Shown here in pieces: positions 1 through 7,499 of a stretch of DNA of 64,000 nt (position 1 is the stretch's first letter; every line of letters begins with the position of its first letter). The position numbers and the translations under genes were made by a program. This DNA comes from Mediterraneibacter agrestimuris (GTDB lineage Bacteria; Bacillota; Clostridia; Lachnospirales; Lachnospiraceae): the NCBI RefSeq assembly GCF_943193195.1, contig NZ_CALPDG010000005.1, forward strand, positions 1 through 64,000, in the 5' to 3' direction. The notes beneath the pieces were generated by a model, which saw only the letters and a program-made list of their open reading frames with translations, was not told where the DNA came from and did not search any database.

Positions 1-1
1 A

Positions 2-115
2 ACCAGAACACATCAGCATAAACGAGCACTCGCGTTGACTTCCCGTAAATTTATACGTCTGCTCTTTGGTCTGCTGGACAAGGGCCAACTCTACTCTCCG
101 GAAAAGAGTAGGTAA
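2..115 (+). CDS. IS110-family transposase, C-terminal end (partial at window edge)
   Basis: The frame starting at base 2 is open to a TAA at 113-115 and encodes about 37 residues. They include HKRALALTSRK and FIRLLFGLL, which resemble the basic C-terminal end of IS110-family (DEDD) transposases. The rest of the gene lies left of the window. IS110 elements lack ordinary inverted repeats. The 107 bases between this stop and the next gene (116-222) would hold the element's right end, which cannot be placed exactly. A TTGACT hexamer at 204-209 could be the outward -35 box typical of circularised IS110 elements (inference). The family call rests on a short fragment. Confidence 0.65.
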   Translation, partial: TRTHQHKRALALTSRKFIRLLFGLLDKGQLYSPEKSR

Positions 116-222
116 TCCATAGCGTATATCAAACTTACGTTCTTTTCAGACCGTAGGTTTATTAAGGTTACCCTTTTCCCTGAAAATCTTTTTAAAATAA
201 CTCTTGACTATTTACCAAATTG

Positions 223-1017
223 CTATCTTACTGCTTCCGTTAATTCTTCCCGAAACAATATATTTCCGCCTAAATTCAGATTATACGCTGCCTGCGCAAT
301 CTGCGGCATCTTGATTCTGGCTTCTTCAACAACATTTTTATTCCAGAAAATTTCTTTTGCAGAAGCATCAGCAATAATATTTTTATGTGCCATAGCCACA
401 ATTCTTGGAAAGTTTCTTGCCACAAAATCCATATCATGTGTGATGGCTATAATACTTACGCCTTCTTTCTGCAATTCCGTAATAATTCTTTCTAAAATCT
501 CATTCCCACGTTTATCCTGTCCCGCCGTTGGCTCATCAAGGATCAGATATTTCGGTTCTGTTGCAATAATCGCTGCGATCGCCACAAATTTTCGGATCGC
601 ATAGGGAATATCCAGAGGATTCATCTGCAAATATGGAGCAATTCCGGTAAGTTCAACTGCCTTGTCCACTCTTCTTTTGATTTCTTCTTCTGGAAGTTTA
701 AAATATTTTGGCATATACTGAATTTCTGCAAGCGCAGTACTGTTAAATATCTGGTCATCAGGATTTTGAAATACATACCCGACCTTCTTTGAAATTTCAG
801 CGCAGCTTTTTTCTTTTGTACTTACGCCGTCAACAAGAACTTCCCCATTTGTCGGTTTATTCAAGCCATTCATTAATTTGACTGCCGTTGTCTTTCCCGC
901 ACCATTCTGACCTACAACAGCCAAAAGTTCTCCGTCAGAAATATTCAGATTCAAATTTTCATTTGCCACATATCCGTTTGGATATGCAAATGAAACATCT
1001 CTTAACTCTATCGCCAT
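223..1017 (-). CDS. ECF transporter ATPase with degenerate signature motif (EcfA-type)
   Basis: One of two cytoplasmic ABC ATPases that energise the ECF uptake complex encoded here. At 264 aa it is near the usual 270-290. Walker A is GQNGAGKTT (about residues 37-45), the Q-loop is FQNPDDQ, Walker B is YLILDEPTAG and the switch histidine is in ITHD. The ABC signature is not LSGGQ: the region reads DIPYAIRKFVAIA. One of the two composite ATP sites of the EcfA heterodimer is therefore probably weak or inactive. It is last in the operon and its ATG overlaps the TAA of the upstream ATPase gene by one base. Sure of the family; substrate is inferred from neighbours. Confidence 0.9.
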   Translation of the reverse strand: MAIELRDVSFAYPNGYVANENLNLNISDGELLAVVGQNGAGKTTAVKLMNGLNKPTNGEVLVDGVSTKEKSCAEISKKVGYVFQNPDDQIFNSTALAEIQYMPKYFKLPEEEIKRRVDKAVELTGIAPYLQMNPLDIPYAIRKFVAIAAIIATEPKYLILDEPTAGQDKRGNEILERIITELQKEGVSIIAITHDMDFVARNFPRIVAMAHKNIIADASAKEIFWNKNVVEEARIKMPQIAQAAYNLNLGGNILFREELTEAVR

Positions 1018-1865
1018 TATCTGACACCTCTTTCCCTTGCAAGCTCTACTGCCTGTTCTACTGTAATCGGTATATAGGACAGCGGTTTCCCCGCTTCTGC
1101 CATTTCATGTCCCCAGATTGCGACCTGAGGAATCTGGGCATCATAATCAAGAAGCTCTTTTCTGGACAAAATATCCTGTGTCTTTCCTGAACAGACAATA
1201 TGTCCCTTATCCATTACGAGAACTTCATCGCAATATTCCGCGATCAGATCAATTTTATGTTCCACCAGTACAATGGTTTTTCCTGAATCCTTCAATTTTC
1301 TGATAATCTCAAATACCATTTCTGTTCCGTGGGGATCCAACTGGCTTGTCGGCTCATCAATTACAAGCATATCATTATCCATTACAATAATCGCTGCAAA
1401 CGCAACCCTCTGTCTTTGGCCGCCGGATAATTCATTGGGATTTTTTGTCATAAGTTCTTCAATTCCAAGAAGCTCACATACTCCCGATACTCTTTCTATA
1501 ATTTCTTCTTTTTCTATGCCAAGATTCTCAAGCCCCATGGCAATCTCTTCAAAGACTGTGCTTTTAATTCCGCTCATCTGGTTAAACGGATTCTGAAAAA
1601 CATAACCGATCCTGACTGCCAGTTCCTCTGCATTGTGTTCTTTAATATCTGTATCAAAAACGACCGCCTCGCCTGTAAGTTCTCCATTGTAGAAATGAGG
1701 GATCAGCCCGCGGATCAGATTACACAGGGTTGTTTTTCCGCCGCCATTTTCTCCGATAAGACCATAGAATTTTCCTGCTTCAAATTCAAAATTCACATCC
1801 TTTAATGCATATCCTTCCGCCAAAGGGTATTTATAATTAATATCTTTTAATTTTGCAACTACCAT
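1017..1865 (-). CDS. ECF transporter ATPase, canonical (EcfA-type)
   Basis: The second ABC ATPase of the ECF module (282 aa). It carries GENGGGKTT (Walker A), the Q-loop FQNPFNQM, a full LSGGQRQRVAFA signature, MLVIDEPTSQLD (Walker B and D-loop) and VEHK (switch histidine). This canonical subunit can complete one ATP site with the Walker A of its degenerate partner. It is preceded by the EcfT gene with a 12-base gap and followed at once by the partner ATPase. Assignment as EcfA1 or EcfA2 is not attempted. Confidence 0.92.
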   Translation of the reverse strand: MVVAKLKDINYKYPLAEGYALKDVNFEFEAGKFYGLIGENGGGKTTLCNLIRGLIPHFYNGELTGEAVVFDTDIKEHNAEELAVRIGYVFQNPFNQMSGIKSTVFEEIAMGLENLGIEKEEIIERVSGVCELLGIEELMTKNPNELSGGQRQRVAFAAIIVMDNDMLVIDEPTSQLDPHGTEMVFEIIRKLKDSGKTIVLVEHKIDLIAEYCDEVLVMDKGHIVCSGKTQDILSRKELLDYDAQIPQVAIWGHEMAEAGKPLSYIPITVEQAVELARERGVR

Positions 1866-1877
1866 GATATGTCTCCT

Positions 1878-2675
1878 TTATCCGAATATCTGATATATTT
1901 TGTAAGCCACTGTAAATATAAAAAACAGATCAACTGCAATCACCATGATTTTTTCATAAACAGGTACCGGACGTAATTCTCTCAAAAAAGTATGATTACA
2001 TTTTACGGAAAATGCTCTTGCATCCATGGCAATAGATTTTTCTTCTGTACTTGAAATCGCGCCAAGCACAAGAGGTCCTAATATTGGAAAAAAAGCTTTG
2101 ATTCTATTTACCACATTGCCCTCTGTTTCGATTCCTCTGGCTTTTTGAGATTCCATGATCATATTTGTATTTTTCTTTAAGTCGATGATCGTTTGAAAGG
2201 ATGCCAGCACAATATAAGACACCTCATGAGATACTCCTTTCTTTTCCAAAGAATACATCAGGTCTCTCATTTCTGTTGTTACAAAAAAAAGTATAATAGC
2301 ACCGGAAAAAGCCAACAAGTAAGAGGCTGTATTCAAACCAATGATCAACCCTTCTTCTTTGATTGGTATCACACCGAAAAGTTTAAAAAGAACTGTATGC
2401 CCTTCCACGGAAAACTGTCGGATGACCAGTGTGAAAAACCCAAAAATCAGTACAATAAGACTGAACGGCTTCATAAAACTCATCCCTCTTTTTGCTGCAA
2501 AAGCAAGAACGATGAAGAGGATACAAAGCAAAAATCCATATCTCCACGAATTGATCAGCATTGCTGAAAATCCAAGTACAAACAACATATTTAATTTTGA
2601 TAATGGGTTTAAAGCTATAAACCCATTATCAAACTTCTGATATTCACGAAAGCTATTGATAAAATTATTCTCCAA
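1878..2675 (-). CDS. ecfT: ECF transporter transmembrane coupling protein (EcfT)
   Basis: Integral membrane subunit linking the substrate-binding S component to the two ATPases. The start chosen is TTG at 2675, because GGGGAG lies 8 bases upstream and this start clears the upstream gene's stop at 2689. A GTG at 2708 would add 11 residues and overlap that gene. The protein (about 265 aa) has a hydrophobic N-terminal half with several membrane helices. A cytoplasmic segment contains SQKARGIE, matching the A-R-G coupling motif of EcfT proteins, and the C-terminal region has AMDARAF. It sits between the S component and the ATPases in one operon. Confidence 0.88.
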   Translation of the reverse strand: MENNFINSFREYQKFDNGFIALNPLSKLNMLFVLGFSAMLINSWRYGFLLCILFIVLAFAAKRGMSFMKPFSLIVLIFGFFTLVIRQFSVEGHTVLFKLFGVIPIKEEGLIIGLNTASYLLAFSGAIILFFVTTEMRDLMYSLEKKGVSHEVSYIVLASFQTIIDLKKNTNMIMESQKARGIETEGNVVNRIKAFFPILGPLVLGAISSTEEKSIAMDARAFSVKCNHTFLRELRPVPVYEKIMVIAVDLFFIFTVAYKIYQIFG

Positions 2676-2688
2676 TTTTCTCTCCCCT

Positions 2689-3267
2689 TTATTTGATATA
2701 GTTCTCACCTAATTTCAATTTTACAAGGAAGCGGTTCGGCATGCTCTTCAAAATAAAGAATACTGCAAGTACAGATAAGAATTTATCTGCAATATCCATA
2801 AAGATCGCCGCAATCATTTCAGCTGCGAATTTCGGCAGTCCGACTACAGTATGGAGCGGAAGAGCAAAAAGCGCTGTTGTATCTGTCGCAAAATCGAAAC
2901 CGAAGAGAATCCATGTAATACAGGAATTTAAAATACCGCCGATTGTTGCAAAAATAATGGATGCAAGAATTGCCTTCCAGAAAGTGCAGAATACTTTTTT
3001 CTTGGAAAGATACGCTGCAAGCACACCATAAATTGCACTGATAACCCCATACCAGATATAAGTCGGATATGTAATAGAATTAATTGTATTTGAAATCACT
3101 CCGACGATCGCACCCGGCAGACCTCCGCATAGCGCTCCGACTACGATCGTTCCGATTGCATCTAAATACACCGGCAGTTTCAAAAGCATTGCGATCTGTG
3201 CGCCGATAAAGTTTACCGCTACTCCGATAGGAATTAAAAATACTGCAAGTTTGTCCATTTTCTTCAT
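2689..3267 (-). CDS. ECF transporter S component, probable nucleoside or related substrate
   Basis: A 192-aa, very hydrophobic protein with about six predicted membrane helices and the loop GALCGGLPGAIVGVISN, typical of ECF S components that bind the substrate. It is the only S component in the window and lies between a nucleoside hydrolase and EcfT. The natural inference is that it imports a nucleoside, or the nucleoside-like compound cleaved by the adjacent hydrolase. The exact ligand (purine or pyrimidine nucleoside, queuosine or other) cannot be read from the sequence. A dedicated T and A1A2 set follows, so this is a group-I (self-contained) ECF transporter. Confidence 0.85.
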   Translation of the reverse strand: MKKMDKLAVFLIPIGVAVNFIGAQIAMLLKLPVYLDAIGTIVVGALCGGLPGAIVGVISNTINSITYPTYIWYGVISAIYGVLAAYLSKKKVFCTFWKAILASIIFATIGGILNSCITWILFGFDFATDTTALFALPLHTVVGLPKFAAEMIAAIFMDIADKFLSVLAVFFILKSMPNRFLVKLKLGENYIK

Positions 3268-3289
3268 GTCGTTTCTCCTTTTCTCACTC

Positions 3290-4276
3290 TCATCTTTTTG
3301 TTAATTTTGTTACCATATCTGCTAACAGGTTATCCCTGTTAATATGATATACATATTTATAGAAATGTCCGTCCTTTGTATAAGAATATCTGTCATCATA
3401 CTCTGGCACAGGAGCATGTTCTATACGGTCATACATCAACTCGCCGTCTAGCAGCCAGCCAACTGCTGTCACATCCCAAATCGGTCTGCTCCAGGTTTCT
3501 CCGCCTCCGCAGGCAATCGCCTCTTGCTCGGTAAAATCCACAAGATAATCACACAATGGGTTCTGATTCCGAAGATATTTCTCCAGTTCAGGACCACTCA
3601 CCGTAAATGCTGACACAACCCCCATACACGGAAGCTGCACCAGAGGCAAATTTCTTCCAAACACAATTCTTGCTCCCGCAATATCCTGATATAGATTATA
3701 TTCATGGTTGTTCGGCCAATCCAGCGCATTTCCTCCCAGCCAGACAAGTACCATACGGTTCACGATCTCTGGATTTAAAAGAATCGCAGAAGCAATATTT
3801 GTAATTGCCGCAATTGCAACTACATAAAGCGGATTCTCTTCTGAATACTGCATTGCCCGTTTTGCCAAATCTCTCGCCGCCTCAGAAATAACAGGTGTAT
3901 GTTCATCGGGGAGATATTCTTCTGATCCCTTATAAATACAGGAATACAAGTCTTCCCTTTTCATCAGACTAAGTATCTTCCTGATCTCGGTATAGCTTTT
4001 TTCCATTCCATCCTTTGCACTTGCCGATTTTGCATTTGTAAACGGCGCTGCGTAAATTGCTTTTACATTTAGCTTTTCATCTGATTTCACCATATATGCA
4101 AGTGCATACTGATCATCAATTTCATTGTAAGTATCTGTATCAAGTACAACATCTATTTTCCCCATTGGTTTCCGCAGTCTTTTTAACAGACGGATATTAT
4201 TTTCAATGTAATTAGGATCAATTTCCACTCCTACAGATTCCAGCCACTCTTTTTTCAACTCTTCATCCAGCATCAT
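3290..4276 (-). CDS. Nucleoside hydrolase (inosine-uridine hydrolase family)
   Basis: Predicted to cleave an N-glycosidic bond of a ribonucleoside to base plus ribose. The calcium/ribose motif is DTDTYNEIDDQ (near residue 47), one residue longer than the usual DxDPGxDD. Later motifs are GGNALDW and HEYNLYQD, the latter matching the family's E-F-N...D region. The start chosen is ATG 4276, which forms an ATGA overlap with the upstream LacI-kinase gene and follows AAGGAAGGAG. A GTG at 4282 is an alternative. Ribose produced here would be the substrate of the kinase encoded just upstream. Some members of this family (QueK) salvage queuosine, an alternative not excluded. Confidence 0.87.
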   Translation of the reverse strand: MMLDEELKKEWLESVGVEIDPNYIENNIRLLKRLRKPMGKIDVVLDTDTYNEIDDQYALAYMVKSDEKLNVKAIYAAPFTNAKSASAKDGMEKSYTEIRKILSLMKREDLYSCIYKGSEEYLPDEHTPVISEAARDLAKRAMQYSEENPLYVVAIAAITNIASAILLNPEIVNRMVLVWLGGNALDWPNNHEYNLYQDIAGARIVFGRNLPLVQLPCMGVVSAFTVSGPELEKYLRNQNPLCDYLVDFTEQEAIACGGGETWSRPIWDVTAVGWLLDGELMYDRIEHAPVPEYDDRYSYTKDGHFYKYVYHINRDNLLADMVTKLTKR

Positions 4277-6192
4277 TTCCACTCCTTCCTTTTCTCATCA
4301 TACTTTGAATGTATCTCGTCCTCATAAATATCAACTGCTTTCCGATCAGGCAATGCGGGCTGCACGCCATATCTGGTAACACTGATTCCTGAAGCGTAGA
4401 TTGCAAATTCAATTGCATGAAGCAAATCCTTTCCTTCGCTTAAATATACCGTCATAGCACTGATAAATGCATCGGCGCCTCCGGTTGTATCCACCGGCTC
4501 AAATCCGGTTCCCTCAAAATAAATGGAAAACTCATCATTTCTCAAATAGCACCCCTTACTTCCCAAAGTGACTATCACATTTTTAATACCTTTTCTTCTA
4601 AGAATTTCTGCCTTTTCTTCCAGACCTTTGTCCCCCGGCACAAGCGTATGCAGTTCTTTTTCATTGGGCACCAGATACGTTATCTCGGATAGCAGCTCTT
4701 CCTTGATCTCGTCCGATGGAGACGGTTTCAAAATCACTTCGGTATGATTCTGTCTGCAGAATTTTAACGTATATTCTACAACAACCTCCGGTATTTCTAA
4801 TGACAACAGACAATATTTTGCCTTTTCAAATAAATATTTGCAGCGGCGGATCTGATTGATATTCAGTTTTTTATTAGCCCCCGGATAAATAACAATGGAG
4901 CTTTCTCCCTGTTCGTCAACATTAATATATGCCTTGCCGGTTGGAAAAGCACTGTCAAACAACACCCCGTCCATACGTACTTGATTTTCAAGAAGCCCCG
5001 CATAAATCTGCTTGCCCTCCATATCATTTCCCAGGCATCCGATCATATAGACCTGTCCGCCCAGTTTCCCAACGCCGACTGCCTGATTGGCTCCCTTGCC
5101 CCCGGCGTATATATACACTCTGTTTGCACGCTGTGTTTCTCCCGCCACCGGAATTCTTGCTCCTTCAATTGTCACATCCATGTTCATACTGCCGACAATA
5201 ACAATTGGTTCACCCTGTTTTCCCTGTGCCGGTTCCATAATACTTTCCCGTTCAGAAACCGTAGACTGTAGCCTTCTTGCAACCTCGATCTGCTTCTCGT
5301 CCTGAATCATTTCTGTCAGATATTCTACTGCTGCCGCCATCATCTTTTCACTCGGAAGCCTGATTGCTGTAATTCCACATCCGATAAGAGAAAGTATTTT
5401 ATCATCACCGACAGAAATCAGCGAAAGCTCATTCGGAATTGCCGTCCTGCTCCTCTCGATCACCTTGCAGACACAGCAGGCTATTTCGGGTGTTCCACAG
5501 ACAACCGCCGTTACATTTTCACTTAGAACCTGCTGGATTCCATATTTTTCTATTTCTCCGTTTGACTTCCCTTCATAAATCCAAACCGGCTGTTCTTTTT
5601 GTCCCGCACTCTGCATCGCCAGTCTGTAACCGTTCAAAATGCTTTTATCTCCTTCACAGAAGATACATGCGATTTTCTGATGCCCTGCATTCAGCAGTTG
5701 TTCTGTCGCCAGTTTTGAAGCCTCAGACATCCTATAATATACGACTGTTTTTTCTTTCTCCTCAAACTCCTTTGTCTCGTTTATATAGACGATAGCGTTC
5801 CCAAGTCTTCCTCCATTAATCCGCTTTGTGGAATCAACCAGAAGTCCTGACACTTTCTTTTTCGCCATTTCTTCTGCAAGATCTTCAATTTCATCTTCCG
5901 AATCTACATATCCGATCACAATCCCATATCCTTTTTCTTTCGCAGACTGTTCTGCTGCAAGAACAATATTTTCTCTCTCCCTGTTTTTTCTTTTTACGAT
6001 CAAACCAATCAAACGACTTTTGATTCCATCTTTTTCAAGAAACCGGAAATAAGGAACATAATTTTCCTCTTCAATTACCTGCAATACTTTTTTCTTTGTC
6101 TCTTCACTGATATCTCTATCCTTGCCATTCATAACCTTAGACACAGTAGATGGAGATACTCCGGCAAGTTTTGCAATATCACGTATGTTCAT
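4273..6192 (-). CDS. LacI-type regulator fused to a ribokinase (PfkB) domain
   Basis: A 639-aa fusion. Residues 1-55 are a LacI helix-turn-helix (IRDIAKLAGVSPSTVSKVMNG). About 60-310 is a periplasmic-binding-protein-like sensor (ATEQLLNAGHQKIACI). About 330-630 is a PfkB kinase with GSMNMDVTI, AGGKGANQAVG and the catalytic GGADAF. The usual DTTGAGDAF reads DTTGGADAF, but the catalytic Asp is kept. It would phosphorylate ribose released by the adjacent hydrolase and also bind DNA, so sensing and metabolism sit in one chain. It is first in the six-gene operon. Two AAAC-GTTT palindromes near the promoter are likely its own operators. All three regions look intact. Confidence 0.92.
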   Translation of the reverse strand: MNIRDIAKLAGVSPSTVSKVMNGKDRDISEETKKKVLQVIEEENYVPYFRFLEKDGIKSRLIGLIVKRKNRERENIVLAAEQSAKEKGYGIVIGYVDSEDEIEDLAEEMAKKKVSGLLVDSTKRINGGRLGNAIVYINETKEFEEKEKTVVYYRMSEASKLATEQLLNAGHQKIACIFCEGDKSILNGYRLAMQSAGQKEQPVWIYEGKSNGEIEKYGIQQVLSENVTAVVCGTPEIACCVCKVIERSRTAIPNELSLISVGDDKILSLIGCGITAIRLPSEKMMAAAVEYLTEMIQDEKQIEVARRLQSTVSERESIMEPAQGKQGEPIVIVGSMNMDVTIEGARIPVAGETQRANRVYIYAGGKGANQAVGVGKLGGQVYMIGCLGNDMEGKQIYAGLLENQVRMDGVLFDSAFPTGKAYINVDEQGESSIVIYPGANKKLNINQIRRCKYLFEKAKYCLLSLEIPEVVVEYTLKFCRQNHTEVILKPSPSDEIKEELLSEITYLVPNEKELHTLVPGDKGLEEKAEILRRKGIKNVIVTLGSKGCYLRNDEFSIYFEGTGFEPVDTTGGADAFISAMTVYLSEGKDLLHAIEFAIYASGISVTRYGVQPALPDRKAVDIYEDEIHSKYDEKRKEWK

Positions 6193-6230
6193 TTATCCTC
6201 CTTTCCGTTTATCCTCTAAAAGATTTTAGT

Positions 6231-6239
6231 AAACTGTTT
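6231..6239. promoter_or_regulatory. Operator core O1, palindrome AAACTGTTT
   Basis: A 9-bp palindrome centred just downstream of the expected transcription start of the nucleoside operon. The same core (AAACAGTTT) recurs 105 bp upstream. LacI-family regulators bind such A/T-rich palindromes, and the first gene of this operon is a LacI-type protein. That it is bound by that protein is inference. Confidence 0.55.
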
Positions 6240-6250
6240 TTGTTGAATGA

Positions 6251-6279
6251 ATCTTACCATCTTGTTAATTATGTTGCAA
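6251..6279 (-). promoter_or_regulatory. Promoter of the nucleoside/ECF operon
   Basis: On the minus strand TTGCAA (6279-6274), a 17-base spacer and TAAGAT (6256-6251) form a good sigma-70 type promoter. The start would be near 6244, about 50 bases before the LacI-kinase ATG, which follows GGAAAGGAGG. Operator O1 overlaps the start region. Confidence 0.6.
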
Positions 6280-6332
6280 TATATCCAAATAACGAAACTA
6301 TTTTTCGACATTATGCACAATTTAACACATTT

Positions 6333-6349
6333 ACTAAACAGTTTTTAGT
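6333..6349. promoter_or_regulatory. Operator O2, palindrome around AAACAGTTT
   Basis: The core AAACAGTTT (6336-6344) lies inside a wider inverted repeat, ACTAAA-5-TTTAGT. It is 105 bp from O1, ten helical turns, a spacing that would allow looping by a LacI tetramer or paired dimers (inference). The remaining bases to the next gene (6361-6562) show no gene or clear signal. Confidence 0.5.
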
Positions 6350-6562
6350 ATATTGGTTTTTGTAGAAAACGACAATGGAAAATAATAGAAACTATGACAC
6401 ACAGCAGATATTAAAAAAGCTGTCACATTACTGTAACAACTTCTTCCCGTATCCTGTCCATATTCAGTTTACTATTTCTATTATTATATTCTCTGTCATA
6501 TCAAAAGTTCTAGCAGAATCAAGTCTAAAACTGTAATATTGACTATATCGCACTCTATCATT

Positions 6563-6928
6563 TCAAATTCCTTTTGCTTCAAACATATGATAAAGCGCCT
6601 CCGCCTCTTCCATAGAGTTCTGCCATCCATATAACTTCATATCAACCTTCCACCCATGCTCCGTCCATACAACTTCTACCCCCTCCCGTTCCAGCATGCG
6701 CCGCTGCAAGTCCGGTGCCGCAAATGCCTGCGCGCCGCTCAGATACCCACCGCCATTCACAACCCTATATGACGGAATTTCACTCCCCGCCCTGCCCTTC
6801 CGTAGCGCATAACCAACCTGTCTTGCATTCTTCGGTTTTCCACAGAGCAGCGCAATCTGACCGTAAGATACCACATTTCCCTCAGGAATCTGTTCACATA
6901 CAATTTTCATCCGTTTATAAAAATCCAT
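6563..6928 (-). CDS. Alkyltransferase-like (ATL) DNA-binding protein, MGMT family without the active cysteine
   Basis: A 121-aa single-domain relative of O6-alkylguanine-DNA alkyltransferase. The helix-turn-helix region (GNVVSYGQIALLCGKPKNARQVG) and the loop after it are conserved. The active-site PCHRV motif reads PSYRV, so the alkyl-accepting cysteine is replaced. By family knowledge, ATL proteins lacking this cysteine bind alkylated bases and flag them for nucleotide excision repair instead of repairing them. Here serine takes the place of the tryptophan or alanine seen in better-known ATLs. It stands alone, convergent with the operon to its left. Confidence 0.85.
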   Translation of the reverse strand: MDFYKRMKIVCEQIPEGNVVSYGQIALLCGKPKNARQVGYALRKGRAGSEIPSYRVVNGGGYLSGAQAFAAPDLQRRMLEREGVEVVWTEHGWKVDMKLYGWQNSMEEAEALYHMFEAKGI

Positions 6929-6971
6929 CTTATCATTTTTCTTCCTTTCTCAAGATATTGTAACATTTCTC

Positions 6972-7000
6972 TTGACGCATCCTTTTTCTTTTGCTATGAT
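6972..7000 (+). promoter_or_regulatory. Promoter of the ABC-F leader transcript
   Basis: TTGACG (6972-6977), a 17-base spacer and TATGAT (6995-7000) give a near-consensus promoter. Transcription would start near 7007, leaving about 490 bases of leader before the ABC-F gene. Confidence 0.75.
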
Positions 7001-7033
7001 GAACTCAGTTTTAAAAAGATTGGAGATGAAAAG

Positions 7034-7054
7034 ATGAAGAATGCATCCTGCTAA
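7034..7054 (+). CDS. Possible leader peptide MKNASC
   Basis: A six-codon reading frame starting 8 bases after GGAG (7022-7025) and ending in TAA just before a stable hairpin. Short translated leaders like this control many antibiotic-inducible ABC-F and erm genes by drug-stalled ribosomes. An overlapping three-codon frame at 7026 is an alternative. No homology can be tested for so short a peptide. Confidence 0.4.
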   Translation: MKNASC

Positions 7055-7065
7055 TACTCATAACC

Positions 7066-7092
7066 GCATAACAAAAACCGTTTTTGTTATGC
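7066..7092 (+). promoter_or_regulatory. Leader hairpin next to the leader peptide
   Basis: A perfect 12-bp stem (GCATAACAAAAA paired with TTTTTGTTATGC, loop CCG) begins 11 bases after the leader-peptide stop. TCCTGC (7045-7050) within the peptide codons can also pair with GCAGGA (7096-7101). Ribosome stalling could therefore change the fold. U-rich sequence follows at about 7107-7118. Confidence 0.55.
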
Positions 7093-7144
7093 ATTCGCAG
7101 GAGAGTTCTTTTATTTTTCACTCATAGTATAACATACCTGGCGA

Positions 7145-7217
7145 TGGATTTTTGCCTACAGCTATATGTTTTCTTACGGTCAGCGCAGTAAATGCACAGA
7201 CCTGAATGAACAGTAAC
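7145..7217. repeat. Dispersed repeat family D, copy 1
   Basis: About 73 bases nearly identical to 31452-31526: the shared core runs from GATTTTTGCC through ATATGTTTTCTTACGG to GCAGTAAATGC. A shorter inverted piece is at 42381-42437. It lies inside the ABC-F leader, so the leader has taken up a mobile-looking repeat. Confidence 0.75.
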
Positions 7218-7258
7218 TCCGTTCGTACTGTAGGATACCGCCATCGGAAATGTATATG

Positions 7259-7300
7259 AGCCGCTGAGAAAAGAAGTCTTTTCTGCGGCTTATTTTTATT
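7259..7300 (+). terminator. Rho-independent terminator / attenuator in the ABC-F leader
   Basis: AGCCGC...AGAAAAGA, a 2-base loop, then TCTTTTCT...GCGGCT form a strong stem followed by TTATTTTTATT. It lies about 250 bases after the promoter and 200 before the ABC-F start, so it should stop most transcripts unless an alternative fold forms. This is the expected layout of a resistance-gene attenuator. Confidence 0.7.
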
Positions 7301-7417
7301 GTATAGGAAACATCTTGTTTCCTATACAATAAAACGCTCCGCAGGATGTGCACTGCGGCGTACAATGAAGATGTCGCAAGCGACCGCCGCAGGCGCAAGA
7401 ATGTGCTTCGCACATTC
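7297..7417 (+). promoter_or_regulatory. Distal leader hairpins
   Basis: Two further stems follow the terminator. A perfect 16-bp stem sits at 7297-7331 (TATTGTATAGGAAACA with its complement, loop TCT) and a GAATGTG/CACATTC stem at 7399-7417 is followed by TTTATT. The first overlaps the U-tract of the preceding terminator and could compete with it. Role inferred. Confidence 0.45.
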
Positions 7418-7499
7418 TTTATTCTGCTTTAAAAAGCATTATAAGGGAGCAGATCACCTTTGCCCTTGACATTATTATATAAAATAGGAGGTATCTTAT

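Noticed and set aside
2689-2708. GTG start at 2708 for EcfT overlapping the S component gene
   Set aside because: TTG at 2675 has a far better ribosome site (GGGGAG, 8 bases) and avoids the overlap.
7180-7413. 77-aa minus-strand frame in the ABC-F leader
   Set aside because: It runs through hairpins and a dispersed repeat, has no ribosome site and an arginine-rich, unconvincing composition.
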